DNA of 64,000 bases from JACCQS01 sp963766765 (GCA_963766765.1 CAVYBR010000007.1:124001-188000); one strand, 5' to 3'; positions 1 to 9,481 are shown, counted from the first letter of the stretch. Translations and numbers: made by a program. The notes: generated by a model from the sequence alone, not told the origin.

Positions 1-1
1 G

Positions 2-97
2 TTCACCGTGGCCCAGGACGCGCTGGACTCCATCACAGTCACGCTGAACTACACCGCGGGTGCCGTGACGGCGGTGTTCACCGGGGCTGTGTCATAG
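2..97 (+). CDS. C-terminal end of an unidentified protein (partial)
   Basis: An open frame enters from the left edge and stops at TAG 95-97, giving 31 residues beginning FTVAQDALDS and ending FTGAVS. The fragment is rich in Thr, Val and Ala and alternates polar and hydrophobic residues, as in a beta-strand-rich surface protein. It is too short to assign to a family. It lies on the same strand as the secreted protein gene that follows 209 bp later, so it may be part of the same surface locus. Only the end of the gene is inside the window. Confidence 0.5.
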   Translation, partial: FTVAQDALDSITVTLNYTAGAVTAVFTGAVS

Positions 98-262
98 GTC
101 GGGGCTCCGAGGATCAGCGGTTACCGAACGTCTGACAGTCGCACACGCAGAGTGAGTAAACGCATGATAGGAAAGCTGCGCCCTCAACTACTCATACGCA
201 ACGTAGTCAAATCACGTTTCCTGGGCCGCCAGAACGGCTAGACCTCCCGCAATTCTTACGGT

Positions 263-268
263 TAGTAT
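263..268 (+). promoter_or_regulatory. possible -10 box upstream of the secreted propeller/PKD gene
   Basis: TAGTAT fits the actinobacterial TANNNT -10 pattern and lies about 38 nt before the ATG at 307. The surrounding 98-306 gap is lower in GC than the coding DNA and contains no recognisable gene. No good -35 box is visible, so this is a weak call. Confidence 0.3.
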
Positions 269-306
269 CCGCGCGAGCCAATCCGGGCGCTGTTCGTTGG
301 GAACCC

Positions 307-3300
307 ATGACTATCCCGTCTGCTGTCTTGCGTCGTGCCCTCTTGGCTATGATCGCGTCCCTGGCGAGCATCGCGGGAGTGCTGTCCATCGTGCCCGCCG
401 CAAGTGCGGATTCCGCCCCCGCGAATCCGGCGAATCCTGCGACGCCGGTGACCGCCAGCGCGGACAGCCTGCCCACCGTGCAGATCGACGGTGTCGCCTG
501 GTCGCAGGTGGTCGTCGGCAATACCGTCTATGTCGCAGGCGAATTCACCACCGCCCGGCCGGCCGGCGCGGCCCCGGGGACCCAAACGACGCCCCGGAAC
601 AATCTGCTTGCCTATGACATCCGCACCGGCGCCCTGATCACCTCTTTTGCCCCCAACCTCAACGCACAGGCGCTGGTCGTGAAGGCGTCGCCGGACGGTT
701 CGCGGATCTATGTCGGCGGTGACTTCACGGTGGCTGACGGTGAGCCGCGCTACCGGGTCGCCGCCTACAGCACAGCTACCGGTGCCTTGATCCCGAGCTT
801 CGCGCCGATCGTTGGGGCCCAAGTACGCGGCCTCGCCGTCAGCGACACCGCGGTCTACGTAGGTGGACACTTCGCCGGCGTCGGCCCCAACGGTGAAACC
901 CCGCGGGCTCGCTTGGCGGCCTTCAGCACTGAAGATGGCTCGATCCTGCCGTGGGCGCCGGTCTCCGGCGTCGGCAAGAACGCCAACGGGTCCACTGCGG
1001 TGAGTTCCTCGATCGACGCACTCGTGGTTGCACCGGGCGGCGCCAAGATCATCGCGGCCGGACGGTTCGGCAAGATGAACGGGGTGGCCACGTCAGGCGT
1101 GGCCGCTCTCGATCCGGTCAGCGGCGCGACCCTGCCGTGGGCGATCGGTCAGATCATCACCAACCAGGGCGACAACTCCTCGATAAACAGCCTCAGTGTG
1201 GATGCGGACACCGTCTACGGGACCGGCTACGACTTCTACGGTCCGGGCAACCTCGAGGGCACCTTCGCCGCGAATCCGGACACCGGCGCGATCAAGTGGA
1301 TCCAGGAGTGCCACGGCGACCACTACAGCGCCTTCTCGATGGCGAACGTCATCTACACGACCTCGCACACGCACGTGTGCAGCAACATCGGCGGCTTCCC
1401 GGAGACCAACCCGCGGACCCACCACAACGCAACAGCGTTCAGCAAGGCAGCGACCGGCGTGGTCGGCAACGCGACCATTGGTAACAACAACTTCACGGGT
1501 AAGCCTGCCCCGGCCCTGCTGACCTGGTTCCCGCCCTTCGCCGGCGGGACCTACACCGGACAGGGCCAAGCCGGCTGGAACGTGGCCGGCAACAGCGAGT
1601 ACATCGTGTACGGCGGGGAGTTCCCGGTCGTCAACAACAAGTACCAGCAGGGACTTGTCCGCTTCCCGATCCCGTCGCTCGCGCCGAACCAGATGGGACC
1701 GGATCTCGTTGGGAACAACCTCAACCCGACCCTCTCCTTCCAGGGCAACAAGACCATCCGGGTGACCTGGCGGGCGATCAAGGACCGCGACAACGAGACG
1801 CTCACCTACACGGTCATCCGCAACAACGTCATCGTGGCGAATCGGACGACTGTCACTGCCAAGTTCTGGAGCCTGCCCTCGATCGTGTTCAACGACACCA
1901 ACCGGGGCGGCGGCACATACAGCTACCAGATCTATGCCTCCGACCCGTGGGGGAACCAGGTAGCCGGATCGAAGGTAAATATCACGATCGGTGGCACCCC
2001 GGAGCCACCTCCGGCTCCATTCCCCATAGTGGATGACCACTTCGAGCGGACCGCGGCCAGCGGGCTCGGAATAGCCGATGTCGGCGGCCCGTGGACCCCG
2101 TCAGGCTCGATGTACGATTGGTCGGTCACCGGTGGGGTGGCACGGGCGGCCAACCTGCAGACGTACACGCGCAGCGCGTACCTGAACGGGACCTCCGCGC
2201 GGGACCTGGCAATTCAGGCGTCGGTGTCCCTGACCCAGCCGGCGACCGGAAGCGGCACGTTCGCCTATGTCGTGGGGCGGCACGTCGGCACCAATGACTA
2301 TCGAGCCAGGTTGCGATTCGACGCTCCGGGAACCGTGTCGCTGGCGCTCACCCGCGCCGTCTCAGGTGCTGAGACAGTCCTGGCCACGGTCCCCCTCGCC
2401 GGCGTGAGCTACGCGCCGGGTCAGATCATGTTGGTCCGCTTCGAGATGGAGGGGAACGGCACGACCGATCTGCGCGCAAAGGCGTGGAAGGCAGGCACAG
2501 CTGAGCCGGCCGGGTGGCAGGTCACCGCGCAGGATTCGACGGCTGCACTGCAGGCGCCCGGGTCGGTCGGGATCATGACCTATCTGTTCGCCTCGGCGAC
2601 GGTCGTTCCGCAGACCCGCTTCGATGACCTCTGGGCCGGCCAGGTCGGCACCGCGCCGGTTCCGGCCAACGTCGCGCCCGTCGCGAACTTCTCGACCCTC
2701 GCGAACGAACTCGTGGTGGACTTCAACGCGGGGTCGTCCAGCGACTTCGACGGGACCATCACCAACTACGCCTGGAACTTCGGCGATGGCGGGACGAGTT
2801 CCGGTGCGAGTCCAACGGTCCAGCACGCCTTCCCGAGCGCCGGGACGTACAACGTCACTCTGACAGTGACCGATGACGATCTCGCGACGGGCGCAGTCAC
2901 CAAACCGGTGATGGTGTCGGTGGCGCCACCGCCTGCATTGGCGTCTGACGCCTTCGAACGAACGGTCGTCAACGGCCTTGGCTCGGCTGACGTCGGCGGG
3001 CCGTACACATTGTTCGGTCCGGCCAGCGTGTACGCGGTCAACGGCGGAAGTGCCGCCATGACCACGAACCCGGGCATCACCGGCACCGGCTACCTCAACA
3101 GCGTCTCGCTGACCAACATTGCCGCCCAAGTCGGCGCGGCGGTGAATCCAACCGGTAGCGGTGCCGGGTACTTCCTCCAGGTGATCGGCCGGCATGTGGG
3201 AACGAACGACTACCGGGTCAAGGTCCGCGTCTTCGCCACCGGTGCGGTTCAGGTCCAGCTGACCCGGCTCGTCAACAACGTGGAAACGGTTCTGCAGACC

Positions 3301-3579
3301 GTGCAGATCGCTGGCCTCACCCTGGTCAACGGCGACGTTCTCCAGATCCGCTTGGACCTCTCCGGCACCAGCCCGACGACGGTTCGGGCAAAGGTCTGGA
3401 AGTCCGGGACGGCTGAGCCGGTCGGTTGGCAGGCCAGCGTCACCGACTCAACCGCGGAGTTGCAGGGTGCCGGCGGCGTCGGGATATCTACCTATCTCGC
3501 AGCTTCGGCCAGCGGCCCGATGGTCACTCGGTTCGACAACTTCTGGGTGGGGGCCGCAGGCACGGGCCCGCCGGCCTGA
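307..3579 (+). CDS. secreted multidomain surface protein (beta-propeller, Fn3-like, PKD, two LamG/ConA-like domains)
   Basis: The N-terminus is a Sec signal peptide with a basic start (VLRR), a hydrophobic core and an AxA-type site (AASA-DS) near residue 34. Residues about 50-460 carry repeated YVGGDF/YVAGEF strands typical of a beta-propeller. A fibronectin-like stretch follows at about 480-570. Two homologous modules start D(H/A)FERT near 576 and 881 and resemble LamG/concanavalin-A folds. Between them, near 790-875, is a PKD domain (YAWNFGDGG, GTYNVTLTVTDDD). There is no LPXTG motif or C-terminal membrane anchor, so it is probably released or held by the polysaccharide. It stands directly upstream of the exopolysaccharide operon, which suggests a matrix or adhesion role. 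The ATG at 307 is preceded only by a weak GGGAA ribosome site. Confidence 0.75.
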   Translation: MTIPSAVLRRALLAMIASLASIAGVLSIVPAASADSAPANPANPATPVTASADSLPTVQIDGVAWSQVVVGNTVYVAGEFTTARPAGAAPGTQTTPRNNLLAYDIRTGALITSFAPNLNAQALVVKASPDGSRIYVGGDFTVADGEPRYRVAAYSTATGALIPSFAPIVGAQVRGLAVSDTAVYVGGHFAGVGPNGETPRARLAAFSTEDGSILPWAPVSGVGKNANGSTAVSSSIDALVVAPGGAKIIAAGRFGKMNGVATSGVAALDPVSGATLPWAIGQIITNQGDNSSINSLSVDADTVYGTGYDFYGPGNLEGTFAANPDTGAIKWIQECHGDHYSAFSMANVIYTTSHTHVCSNIGGFPETNPRTHHNATAFSKAATGVVGNATIGNNNFTGKPAPALLTWFPPFAGGTYTGQGQAGWNVAGNSEYIVYGGEFPVVNNKYQQGLVRFPIPSLAPNQMGPDLVGNNLNPTLSFQGNKTIRVTWRAIKDRDNETLTYTVIRNNVIVANRTTVTAKFWSLPSIVFNDTNRGGGTYSYQIYASDPWGNQVAGSKVNITIGGTPEPPPAPFPIVDDHFERTAASGLGIADVGGPWTPSGSMYDWSVTGGVARAANLQTYTRSAYLNGTSARDLAIQASVSLTQPATGSGTFAYVVGRHVGTNDYRARLRFDAPGTVSLALTRAVSGAETVLATVPLAGVSYAPGQIMLVRFEMEGNGTTDLRAKAWKAGTAEPAGWQVTAQDSTAALQAPGSVGIMTYLFASATVVPQTRFDDLWAGQVGTAPVPANVAPVANFSTLANELVVDFNAGSSSDFDGTITNYAWNFGDGGTSSGASPTVQHAFPSAGTYNVTLTVTDDDLATGAVTKPVMVSVAPPPALASDAFERTVVNGLGSADVGGPYTLFGPASVYAVNGGSAAMTTNPGITGTGYLNSVSLTNIAAQVGAAVNPTGSGAGYFLQVIGRHVGTNDYRVKVRVFATGAVQVQLTRLVNNVETVLQTVQIAGLTLVNGDVLQIRLDLSGTSPTTVRAKVWKSGTAEPVGWQASVTDSTAELQGAGGVGISTYLAASASGPMVTRFDNFWVGAAGTGPPA

Positions 3580-3649
3580 CGAGCTGCTCTTGGCAGACCT
3601 AGGTCACCCAGGCTTCGGTGCGCGTGGTACCCGGCCTTAGGAGGTAGGG

Positions 3650-4921
3650 ATGTCGTTGAGCGGCCCTTCCGTCGACGGGTACCTGCAACTCGCGCTCGCC
3701 GGCGTGGCTGGCCTGCTGATCTTCATGATCGCTCGCCATTCGCCCAGATGGGCATTCGTCGGCTGGCTGTGTTCGGTCGCATTCGTGCCGATCTGGCTGG
3801 GTTTCAGTGCGCCCTTCTACTTTCCGCTGTTCGTGGCGGCGGCGATCCTCGCCCTCGTCGCTCTCGTACCCGTGCTTCCGCATCGGATCATCGGTGGGGA
3901 CTGGGGGATCTCCTTCTTCCTGGGCACCTGCCTGGTCCCGTACGCCCTCGGCGCCACGCCGTTCTCGAGCATCTTCGTGGTGCTCGCGTACTGGACGGTC
4001 GGCTTCCTGCTGGGCCGGCTCATCGGCCACCGCGTCGATCTGGACTGGGTGTACCGGGCGATCGCCATCGTGTTCACCGTTGCCGCCGGCCTGGCCATCG
4101 TGGAGTTCGTGCTCAGCTGGAACCCCTTCGTGGGCATTCCGGCATCAAATGCGCTGTACGAGGCGTGGTCACCGCTGCAGGAGCGCGGCGGGATCATCCG
4201 TGCCGAGGGAGCTTTCGGCCACTCGATCACCCTCGGCGTCTGCATGGCGCTGACCCTGCCGATCACACTCGCCTCGAAGTTCCGGCTCAACACTCGGATT
4301 GTCATGGCGCTGGTGATGCTCGGCGGCGCCGTGGTCAGCTTCAGTCGGACCGGCATGATCTGTGCAGTCCTGGCACTTGTGCTGTCCGTGTTGTTCATGC
4401 GCGAGGAGTTGTCGCGCCGGCTGCGCATCAGCGTTGCGCTGGCTCTCACGGTTCTCGCGGTCGCGGTCGTGCCGTTCGTCACGAGCACGTTCGCTGAGGC
4501 CGGCGACGAGGCGAGCGGTAGCTCTGCCTACCGCGGCGACATTCTGTCTCTCATCCCGGACATGCAGCCCCTCGGATTGGCTTCCAATGTTGCCCGGACC
4601 CCGACCGGGGAGCTCTTCTTCGGATCGTTCCAATCGATCGACAACGCGATCCTTCTCGTCGGCCTCACCTACGGGTGGATCGCCATGGTCTTGGTCGTTG
4701 CCCTCTTGATCGCGGCTGTCGGCGTGGTCCTGTCCCGCCGCGCGACCGCGCCGACCATTGCCGTGGTGGCCATGATCCCGGCCCTCGTCACTGTCGCGCT
4801 GATCACCCAACTGGCGCTTTTCGTGTGGTTCATGATCGGTTTGGCCGTTTACAGTCAGGCCGCGCAATCGCAGGCTCCAGTCTCGAAGGAGGGTCAACGG
4901 TGGATCTCCGCGGCTATCTGA
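3650..4921 (+). CDS. O-antigen ligase/polymerase-like membrane protein (Wzy-type)
   Basis: This is a 423-residue polytopic membrane protein with about ten hydrophobic segments. The central loop and helix motif (GIIRAEGAFGHSITLG, then VSFSRTGM) is typical of the Wzy/O-antigen ligase superfamily, which joins lipid-linked oligosaccharide repeat units on the outer face of the membrane. The ATG at 3650 has a strong AGGAGGT ribosome site a few bases upstream. Its 3' end overlaps the next gene by 22 nt, which implies translational coupling to the co-polymerase that normally sets chain length. Polymerase versus ligase cannot be separated from sequence alone. In this cluster polymerase is more likely. 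Confidence 0.8.
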   Translation: MSLSGPSVDGYLQLALAGVAGLLIFMIARHSPRWAFVGWLCSVAFVPIWLGFSAPFYFPLFVAAAILALVALVPVLPHRIIGGDWGISFFLGTCLVPYALGATPFSSIFVVLAYWTVGFLLGRLIGHRVDLDWVYRAIAIVFTVAAGLAIVEFVLSWNPFVGIPASNALYEAWSPLQERGGIIRAEGAFGHSITLGVCMALTLPITLASKFRLNTRIVMALVMLGGAVVSFSRTGMICAVLALVLSVLFMREELSRRLRISVALALTVLAVAVVPFVTSTFAEAGDEASGSSAYRGDILSLIPDMQPLGLASNVARTPTGELFFGSFQSIDNAILLVGLTYGWIAMVLVVALLIAAVGVVLSRRATAPTIAVVAMIPALVTVALITQLALFVWFMIGLAVYSQAAQSQAPVSKEGQRWISAAI

Positions 4922-6465
4922 CCCTCCTGCGCCGACATTGGCTGACCGTCGTCCTTGCGGCCATGCTCGGCGTCGGGGTGGCCGGTGGGTTGTCGGTACT
5001 CGCGACCCCGACGTACACCGCCGCCAACAGCGTCTTCTTCACGATCAGCTTCGGCAGTACGGCCAATGATCTGGCTCAAGGATCGAACTACGCACAGAGC
5101 CAGGTCACGACCTATGCCCAACTCGCGCGGCTGCCTGCAGTTCTCGAACCGGTCATCGAAGAGCTCGACTTGAACTCGACACCGCAACAGCTGGCCGGAC
5201 AGGTGGGTGCCACGGTCCAGGCAGGCACGGTGATCATCAAGATCACTGTCTCTGACATTTCCGCCCAACGAGCAGCTGACATCGCCAACGCTGTCGCGGG
5301 TCAGCTGAAGGCAACCGTGGAAGATCTTGCGCCCACCGACGAGGCGGGTGACTCGCTCGTGCAGGTCACCAGCGTTGCCGAGGCGACGCCGCCGGCGTTC
5401 GCCTCCTCGCCGAACACGAGGGTCAACGTGGCTGTCGGTCTCGTGGTGGGGCTCCTGGCTGGAATATGTATTGTGTTGTTGCGCAACGTCCTTGACACGC
5501 GGGTGAGGGGGCGCAGCGACGTCCACCGGCTCACCGACCTGCCGGTTCTGGGCTCGATCGGTGTCCTGCCGAGCGGTGCGCGCCGGTTGGTCGTACAAGA
5601 TGCGCCGAGCAGCACTCAGGCCGAGGCTTACCGGCAGATCCGGACCAACCTGCAATTCATGGGCGTCAATGATCGCGCGCACTCGATCGTGATCACGTCC
5701 TCACTTCCCGCGGAGGGCAAGTCGACGGTCGCTGCGAACCTGGCAATCGCTATGGCCGAGACGGCGGCTCGCGTCCTCCTCATCGACGCGGACCTGCGTC
5801 GGCCATCCCTGGCAGATGTGCTGAGCCTGGAAGGCGCCGCCGGGCTGACGACCGTGCTCATCGGTCGCGCGAGCTTCGCCGACGTCGTGCAGGAGTGGGG
5901 GGAGGGCCACCTGGACGTCCTCACGTCGGGCGAGATCCCGCCGAATCCGAGTGAGCTGCTTGCCTCGCCGGCGATGAGCCAACTCCTGGTCGATGTCGAA
6001 GACCGGTACGACGTGATTTTGATCGACACGGCGCCGTTGTTGCCGGTGACCGACGCCGCCATCCTGTCGAGGATCGCTGTCGGCACGATCGTGGTCGGCA
6101 ACGTCAAACGCCTGCGCCGCCAGCAGTTGAGCGACGGACTGCTCTTCCTCCGCCAGGTCGAGGCCCGGGTCCTCGGGCTGGTCCTCAATCAGGCTCACAA
6201 GGAGAGCGAGAGCTACGGCTATACACCGGTCAAGGGCAAGTCGAACGGTGATGCGCCCTGGCGGGCGGACATGCCGGCACCGGCCCGAAGAGAGGTACGG
6301 ACGCCGGCGATGCCGGACCGGACTCGGTCAATCGCCTGGCAGGAGTCGCCGGCCCGAACCGAGCGAACCGATTCCGGGCGCCCGCGGCCCCGACCACGCC
6401 CGCGCGCCGACCCCATCGCCGGTCTGAGTCCGCGCCCCGGCCACCGGCCCAGCCGGGATGGCTGA
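4900..6465 (+). CDS. polysaccharide co-polymerase / bacterial tyrosine kinase (Wzz-Wzc/CapAB fusion), copy 1
   Basis: A Wzz-like N-terminal part has two membrane helices (about 15-35 and 175-195) around an extracytoplasmic region. The cytoplasmic BY-kinase domain follows, with Walker A (SLPAEGKSTVAANLA), Walker A' (LLIDADLRRP) and Walker B (VILIDTAPL). The tail is Pro/Arg-rich and has only a short SYGYTP tyrosine cluster, unlike the long Tyr clusters of enterobacterial Wzc. The start is GTG 4900, with AAGGAGGG just upstream; longer versions of the frame would run through the polymerase gene. It should regulate chain length and export of the exopolysaccharide. A close paralogue lies at 13064-14755. 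Confidence 0.85.
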   Translation: MDLRGYLTLLRRHWLTVVLAAMLGVGVAGGLSVLATPTYTAANSVFFTISFGSTANDLAQGSNYAQSQVTTYAQLARLPAVLEPVIEELDLNSTPQQLAGQVGATVQAGTVIIKITVSDISAQRAADIANAVAGQLKATVEDLAPTDEAGDSLVQVTSVAEATPPAFASSPNTRVNVAVGLVVGLLAGICIVLLRNVLDTRVRGRSDVHRLTDLPVLGSIGVLPSGARRLVVQDAPSSTQAEAYRQIRTNLQFMGVNDRAHSIVITSSLPAEGKSTVAANLAIAMAETAARVLLIDADLRRPSLADVLSLEGAAGLTTVLIGRASFADVVQEWGEGHLDVLTSGEIPPNPSELLASPAMSQLLVDVEDRYDVILIDTAPLLPVTDAAILSRIAVGTIVVGNVKRLRRQQLSDGLLFLRQVEARVLGLVLNQAHKESESYGYTPVKGKSNGDAPWRADMPAPARREVRTPAMPDRTRSIAWQESPARTERTDSGRPRPRPRPRADPIAGLSPRPGHRPSRDG

Positions 6466-7649
6466 TGGGCGCTGACGGCGTTCGAGGCCGTCGTGCTGCT
6501 CCGTCCCAGGCTCGACTTCGCGTCCTCATTGCGCACCCGAGCGCGGAGTTGTACGGCTCGGACCGAGTGATGCTGGAGAGCGTCCGGGGGTTGGTTGAGC
6601 GCGGCTGGCAGGTACTGGTCGCGCTGCCGGGCAACGGTGCCCTGGTCGACCAGATCCTCGAACGCGGGGCGAAGGTGGTCTTCTGTCCGAGCCCCGTTCT
6701 GCGCAAGAGCGCACTGCGCCCGTTGGGGTTTCTCAGGTTGCTCGCCGAGTGCGTTCGGGGGGTGATCTCCGGCCTTGCTCTTCTGCGCCGAGCCAAACCG
6801 GATGTGGCGTACGTGAATACGGTCACCATCCCGTTGTGGCTTGCGCTCGCCAGGTTGACCGGGATTCCGACGCTGTGCCACGTCCACGAGGCTGAAGCCT
6901 CCGCCTCGACGGTTCTGCGCCGGGTCCTGGCCTGCCCACTGTTCTTGGCCGACACCGTCATTGCCAACAGCGAGTTCAGCCGCCAGGTCATTGGCGACGT
7001 CTTCCCATCGCTGGCAGCGCGGACAGAAGTGATCTACAACGGCGTGGTCGGACCGCCGGCCGACACTGCGGTTCGCGAACAGATCGAAGGCAACGCCCGC
7101 CTGGTCTATGTCGGCCGGCTCTCCGAGCGCAAGGGCGTCGACGTGGCTGTCAGCGCAGTTGCGGAGTTGCTCGACCGAGGGACTGCGGTCGAACTCGACA
7201 TCGTGGGGGCGGTCTTTCCGGGCTACGAGTGGTACGAGGCCGGCCTGGTGGACCAGGTGCGGCGGCACGGACTTCGCGAGCAGGTCAGGCTCCGGGGGTT
7301 CCAAGATCCTGTCTGGCCGCGGCTGGCCGAAGCGGACATCGCGCTGGTTCCCTCGCGCTGGGACGAACCGTTCGGCAACACCGCGGTGGAGGCCGTGCTC
7401 GCCGGACGACCGCTGATTGCCAGCGACAGCAGCGGCCTGCGTGAAGCCGTCGCCGGCTTCGAGTCGGTCATCACGGTGCCGCCCGGGGACGCGCACGCGA
7501 TTGCCGACGCCGTTGAACGCATGCTCGCGAAGTGGTCGGACTACCGGCAACTGGCGAGCAGTGATGCAACCACGGCGGCCGAGCGCTTCGCGCCGGCAAC
7601 GTATCGGGCCCACATCGGTGCGACCCTTGCTCGGATGCTGTCGAGGTGA
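6465..7649 (+). CDS. glycosyltransferase, GT4 family (GT-B fold)
   Basis: This 394-residue protein has the GT4 C-terminal signature: a donor-binding start (VYVGRLSERKGVDVAV) and the E-x7-E segment (EPFGNTAVEAVLAGRPLIAS) that contacts the nucleotide-sugar. The N-terminal acceptor half contains YGSDRVMLES and CHVHEAEAS. It would transfer a sugar to the growing lipid-linked repeat unit on the cytoplasmic side. The ATG shares one base with the stop of the BY-kinase gene and the 3' end overlaps the next glycosyltransferase by four bases, so it is within a tightly coupled operon. Sugar specificity cannot be read from the sequence. Confidence 0.85.
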   Translation: MGADGVRGRRAAPSQARLRVLIAHPSAELYGSDRVMLESVRGLVERGWQVLVALPGNGALVDQILERGAKVVFCPSPVLRKSALRPLGFLRLLAECVRGVISGLALLRRAKPDVAYVNTVTIPLWLALARLTGIPTLCHVHEAEASASTVLRRVLACPLFLADTVIANSEFSRQVIGDVFPSLAARTEVIYNGVVGPPADTAVREQIEGNARLVYVGRLSERKGVDVAVSAVAELLDRGTAVELDIVGAVFPGYEWYEAGLVDQVRRHGLREQVRLRGFQDPVWPRLAEADIALVPSRWDEPFGNTAVEAVLAGRPLIASDSSGLREAVAGFESVITVPPGDAHAIADAVERMLAKWSDYRQLASSDATTAAERFAPATYRAHIGATLARMLSR

Positions 7650-8575
7650 GAGTCACCATCGCGGTGCTCTCCTTCCGCCGTCCCGATGACCTGCGTGCGG
7701 CACTACCCCTCCTGGTCCAGCAGTTGACGACAGTTGCCTGGGACGGGGATGTGCTGGTGATCGACAACGATCCCGAGGCCAGCGCCCGGCAGACCGTGGC
7801 GGAGATGGCAGAACACGCAGTGCGGTATGTGCACGAACCCACCCCGGGGATCGCCGCAGCACGCAACCGCGCTCTCGATGAGTGCGCTGACTCGGATGTG
7901 CTGGTCTTCATCGACGACGACGAGCGTCCGACGCCGGCATGGCTCAGCTCGTTGTTGTCGACCTACGAGCGGCTTCGTCCGGCCGCTGTGGTCGGTCCGG
8001 TCACCTCGGAGTTCGCCCATGAGCCGGATCCGTGGATCGTCGCCGGTGGCTTCTTCTCCCGGCGCGGGGAGCCGACGGGTTCGGTCGCCGTCGTGGCAGC
8101 AACCAACAATCTGCTCCTCGATCTGCGGGCGGTTCGTGATCTCGAGCTGAGGTTCGATCTCCGATACGGATTGACCGGGGGTTCGGACAACCTGTTCACC
8201 CGCCAGTTGGTCACTCGCGGCGGCCGAATGGTGTGGTGCGCAGAGGCCGTCGTGATCGACGTCGTACCGGTCGAGCGGCTGACTCGCTCGTGGGTGGTCA
8301 GGCGCACGTATCGGATGGGGAACGGGACGGCACTGGTGGAACGTGATCTCGCTCGCTCGCGTGGCGGATCGGCAGCGGCTGTGGCGCGCCTGCTGGCCAG
8401 CGGGCTGGTACGCGTGATCGGCGGACTTTCGAGGATGTTGGTGGGGGTCGTCGGTGGCTCGATGCACCAGCGGGCTTCGGGAGCTCGAAACCTAGCCCGC
8501 GGAGCCGGTCTGATCACCGGCGCGATCGGCTTCACCTATGCCGAGTACGCGCGGCGCGACAGCGAGCGGGAGTGA
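7646..8575 (+). CDS. glycosyltransferase, GT2 family
   Basis: A GT-A fold is indicated by the start IAVLSFRRPDDL, the nucleotide-binding strand VLVIDNDPEA, the motif TPGIAAARNRALDE and a DxD-type metal site, VFIDDDERP. A hydrophobic stretch near the C-terminus (LASGLVRVIGGLSRMLVGVV) may place it at the membrane. The GTG start overlaps the previous stop (GTGA). It probably adds a sugar to the exopolysaccharide repeat unit. Acceptor and donor are unknown. Confidence 0.85.
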   Translation: MRVTIAVLSFRRPDDLRAALPLLVQQLTTVAWDGDVLVIDNDPEASARQTVAEMAEHAVRYVHEPTPGIAAARNRALDECADSDVLVFIDDDERPTPAWLSSLLSTYERLRPAAVVGPVTSEFAHEPDPWIVAGGFFSRRGEPTGSVAVVAATNNLLLDLRAVRDLELRFDLRYGLTGGSDNLFTRQLVTRGGRMVWCAEAVVIDVVPVERLTRSWVVRRTYRMGNGTALVERDLARSRGGSAAAVARLLASGLVRVIGGLSRMLVGVVGGSMHQRASGARNLARGAGLITGAIGFTYAEYARRDSERE

Positions 8576-9390
8576 CGATGAGTCAGGGACCAGGGAGTCA
8601 GGGACCAGGGAGTCAGGGACCAGGGAGTCAGGGACCAGGTCAGCGCGCGTACGGACTCGGCCTGCGCGCCTATCGGCACTACCGCTGGTTCAGCTCGCCC
8701 GAGCGCATGCGAATGCGGGCGACGGTTCGGCGTTGGATTCGCAACTGCCCGGACCGCGGTCGGATCCTGGAGGTCGGCGGCGGCACCTCGGCGTTGCGAC
8801 CCGTGATCGAACGCGAGGTCGCTGGCGTGCGATACCTGAGCGGGGATATCGCGCCGACCGACAACACCTCCCTCGTCCTGGATGCGCTGGCACTTCCCGT
8901 CCGAGACGACTCACTCGACGCCGTGTTGGCTCTGGAGGTGCTTGAGCACGTGCCGCAACCGGCACGGATGGTGGCCGAGGCTGCCCGGGTGCTGGTCCCC
9001 GGCGGCATCCTGGTGATCACGACACCGTTCATGTTCGGAGTTCACGACTTCCGGGACTACTTCCGTTACACCCCACTGGGATTCAGCTCCTTGCTCGAAC
9101 CGGCGGGCCTAGAACTCTCGGAGGTGGTTCTCCGCGGTGGCACCTTCGTCTCCGTGGTGGGCCTGCTCCGGGCACTGATCCGCAATGCGATTCTCGGCGA
9201 CCCGGAGGACTGGCGGGCAAGGGGAGCGCGCAAGAAGGTCATGTGGGCGCTGGTCACGATTCTGGAGATGCCCTGGGTACCGCTCATGTGGCTTTCCCTC
9301 GGCCTGGACCGCGTCCTGGACCGGCAGTCCAAGAGTCCACCCGGGTACTTCTTCCTGTGTCGCAAACCCCACACCCGGAATGACAACTGA
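8572..9390 (+). CDS. class I SAM-dependent methyltransferase
   Basis: The SAM-binding motif I is ILEVGGGTSALRP, followed by SGDIAPTDN (acidic loop), the motif LPVRDDSLDAVLALEVLEH and the post-motif VLVPGGILVITTPF, all characteristic of Methyltransf_11 enzymes. It probably methylates a sugar or other group of the exopolysaccharide. The start is GTG 8572, overlapping the upstream stop (GTGA); ATG 8578 is an alternative. The N-terminus, before the fold begins near residue 24, is made of four copies of the pentapeptide SQGPG encoded by a perfect DNA tandem repeat. About 170 bp of AT-richer non-coding DNA follows, so the operon may end here. Confidence 0.8.
   Translation: MTMSQGPGSQGPGSQGPGSQGPGQRAYGLGLRAYRHYRWFSSPERMRMRATVRRWIRNCPDRGRILEVGGGTSALRPVIEREVAGVRYLSGDIAPTDNTSLVLDALALPVRDDSLDAVLALEVLEHVPQPARMVAEAARVLVPGGILVITTPFMFGVHDFRDYFRYTPLGFSSLLEPAGLELSEVVLRGGTFVSVVGLLRALIRNAILGDPEDWRARGARKKVMWALVTILEMPWVPLMWLSLGLDRVLDRQSKSPPGYFFLCRKPHTRNDN
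8581..8640 (+). repeat. four tandem copies of a 15-bp unit inside the methyltransferase gene
   Basis: The unit AGTCAGGGACCAGGG occurs four times in a row, identical except for the final base of the last copy. Each copy encodes SQGPG in frame, so gain or loss of units would change protein length without a frameshift. The near-absence of divergence suggests recent expansion or ongoing slippage. Confidence 0.9.
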
Positions 9391-9481
9391 ACGCATCGGG
9401 ATTGATTACACCGAGTGACCAATGTGATGAGAATGACAGGTTTGTCTCTCGCCTATTCAGCGTGTATTTCCACTGTTCCTG

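Noticed and set aside
1093..2040. Minus-strand open frame opposite the secreted propeller protein
   Set aside because: No recognisable domain, skewed composition, and no start signal. It is a shadow of the real gene.
8581..8640. CRISPR array
   Set aside because: The repeats are head-to-tail with no spacers, sit inside a coding frame and encode a pentapeptide repeat. No cas genes are present.
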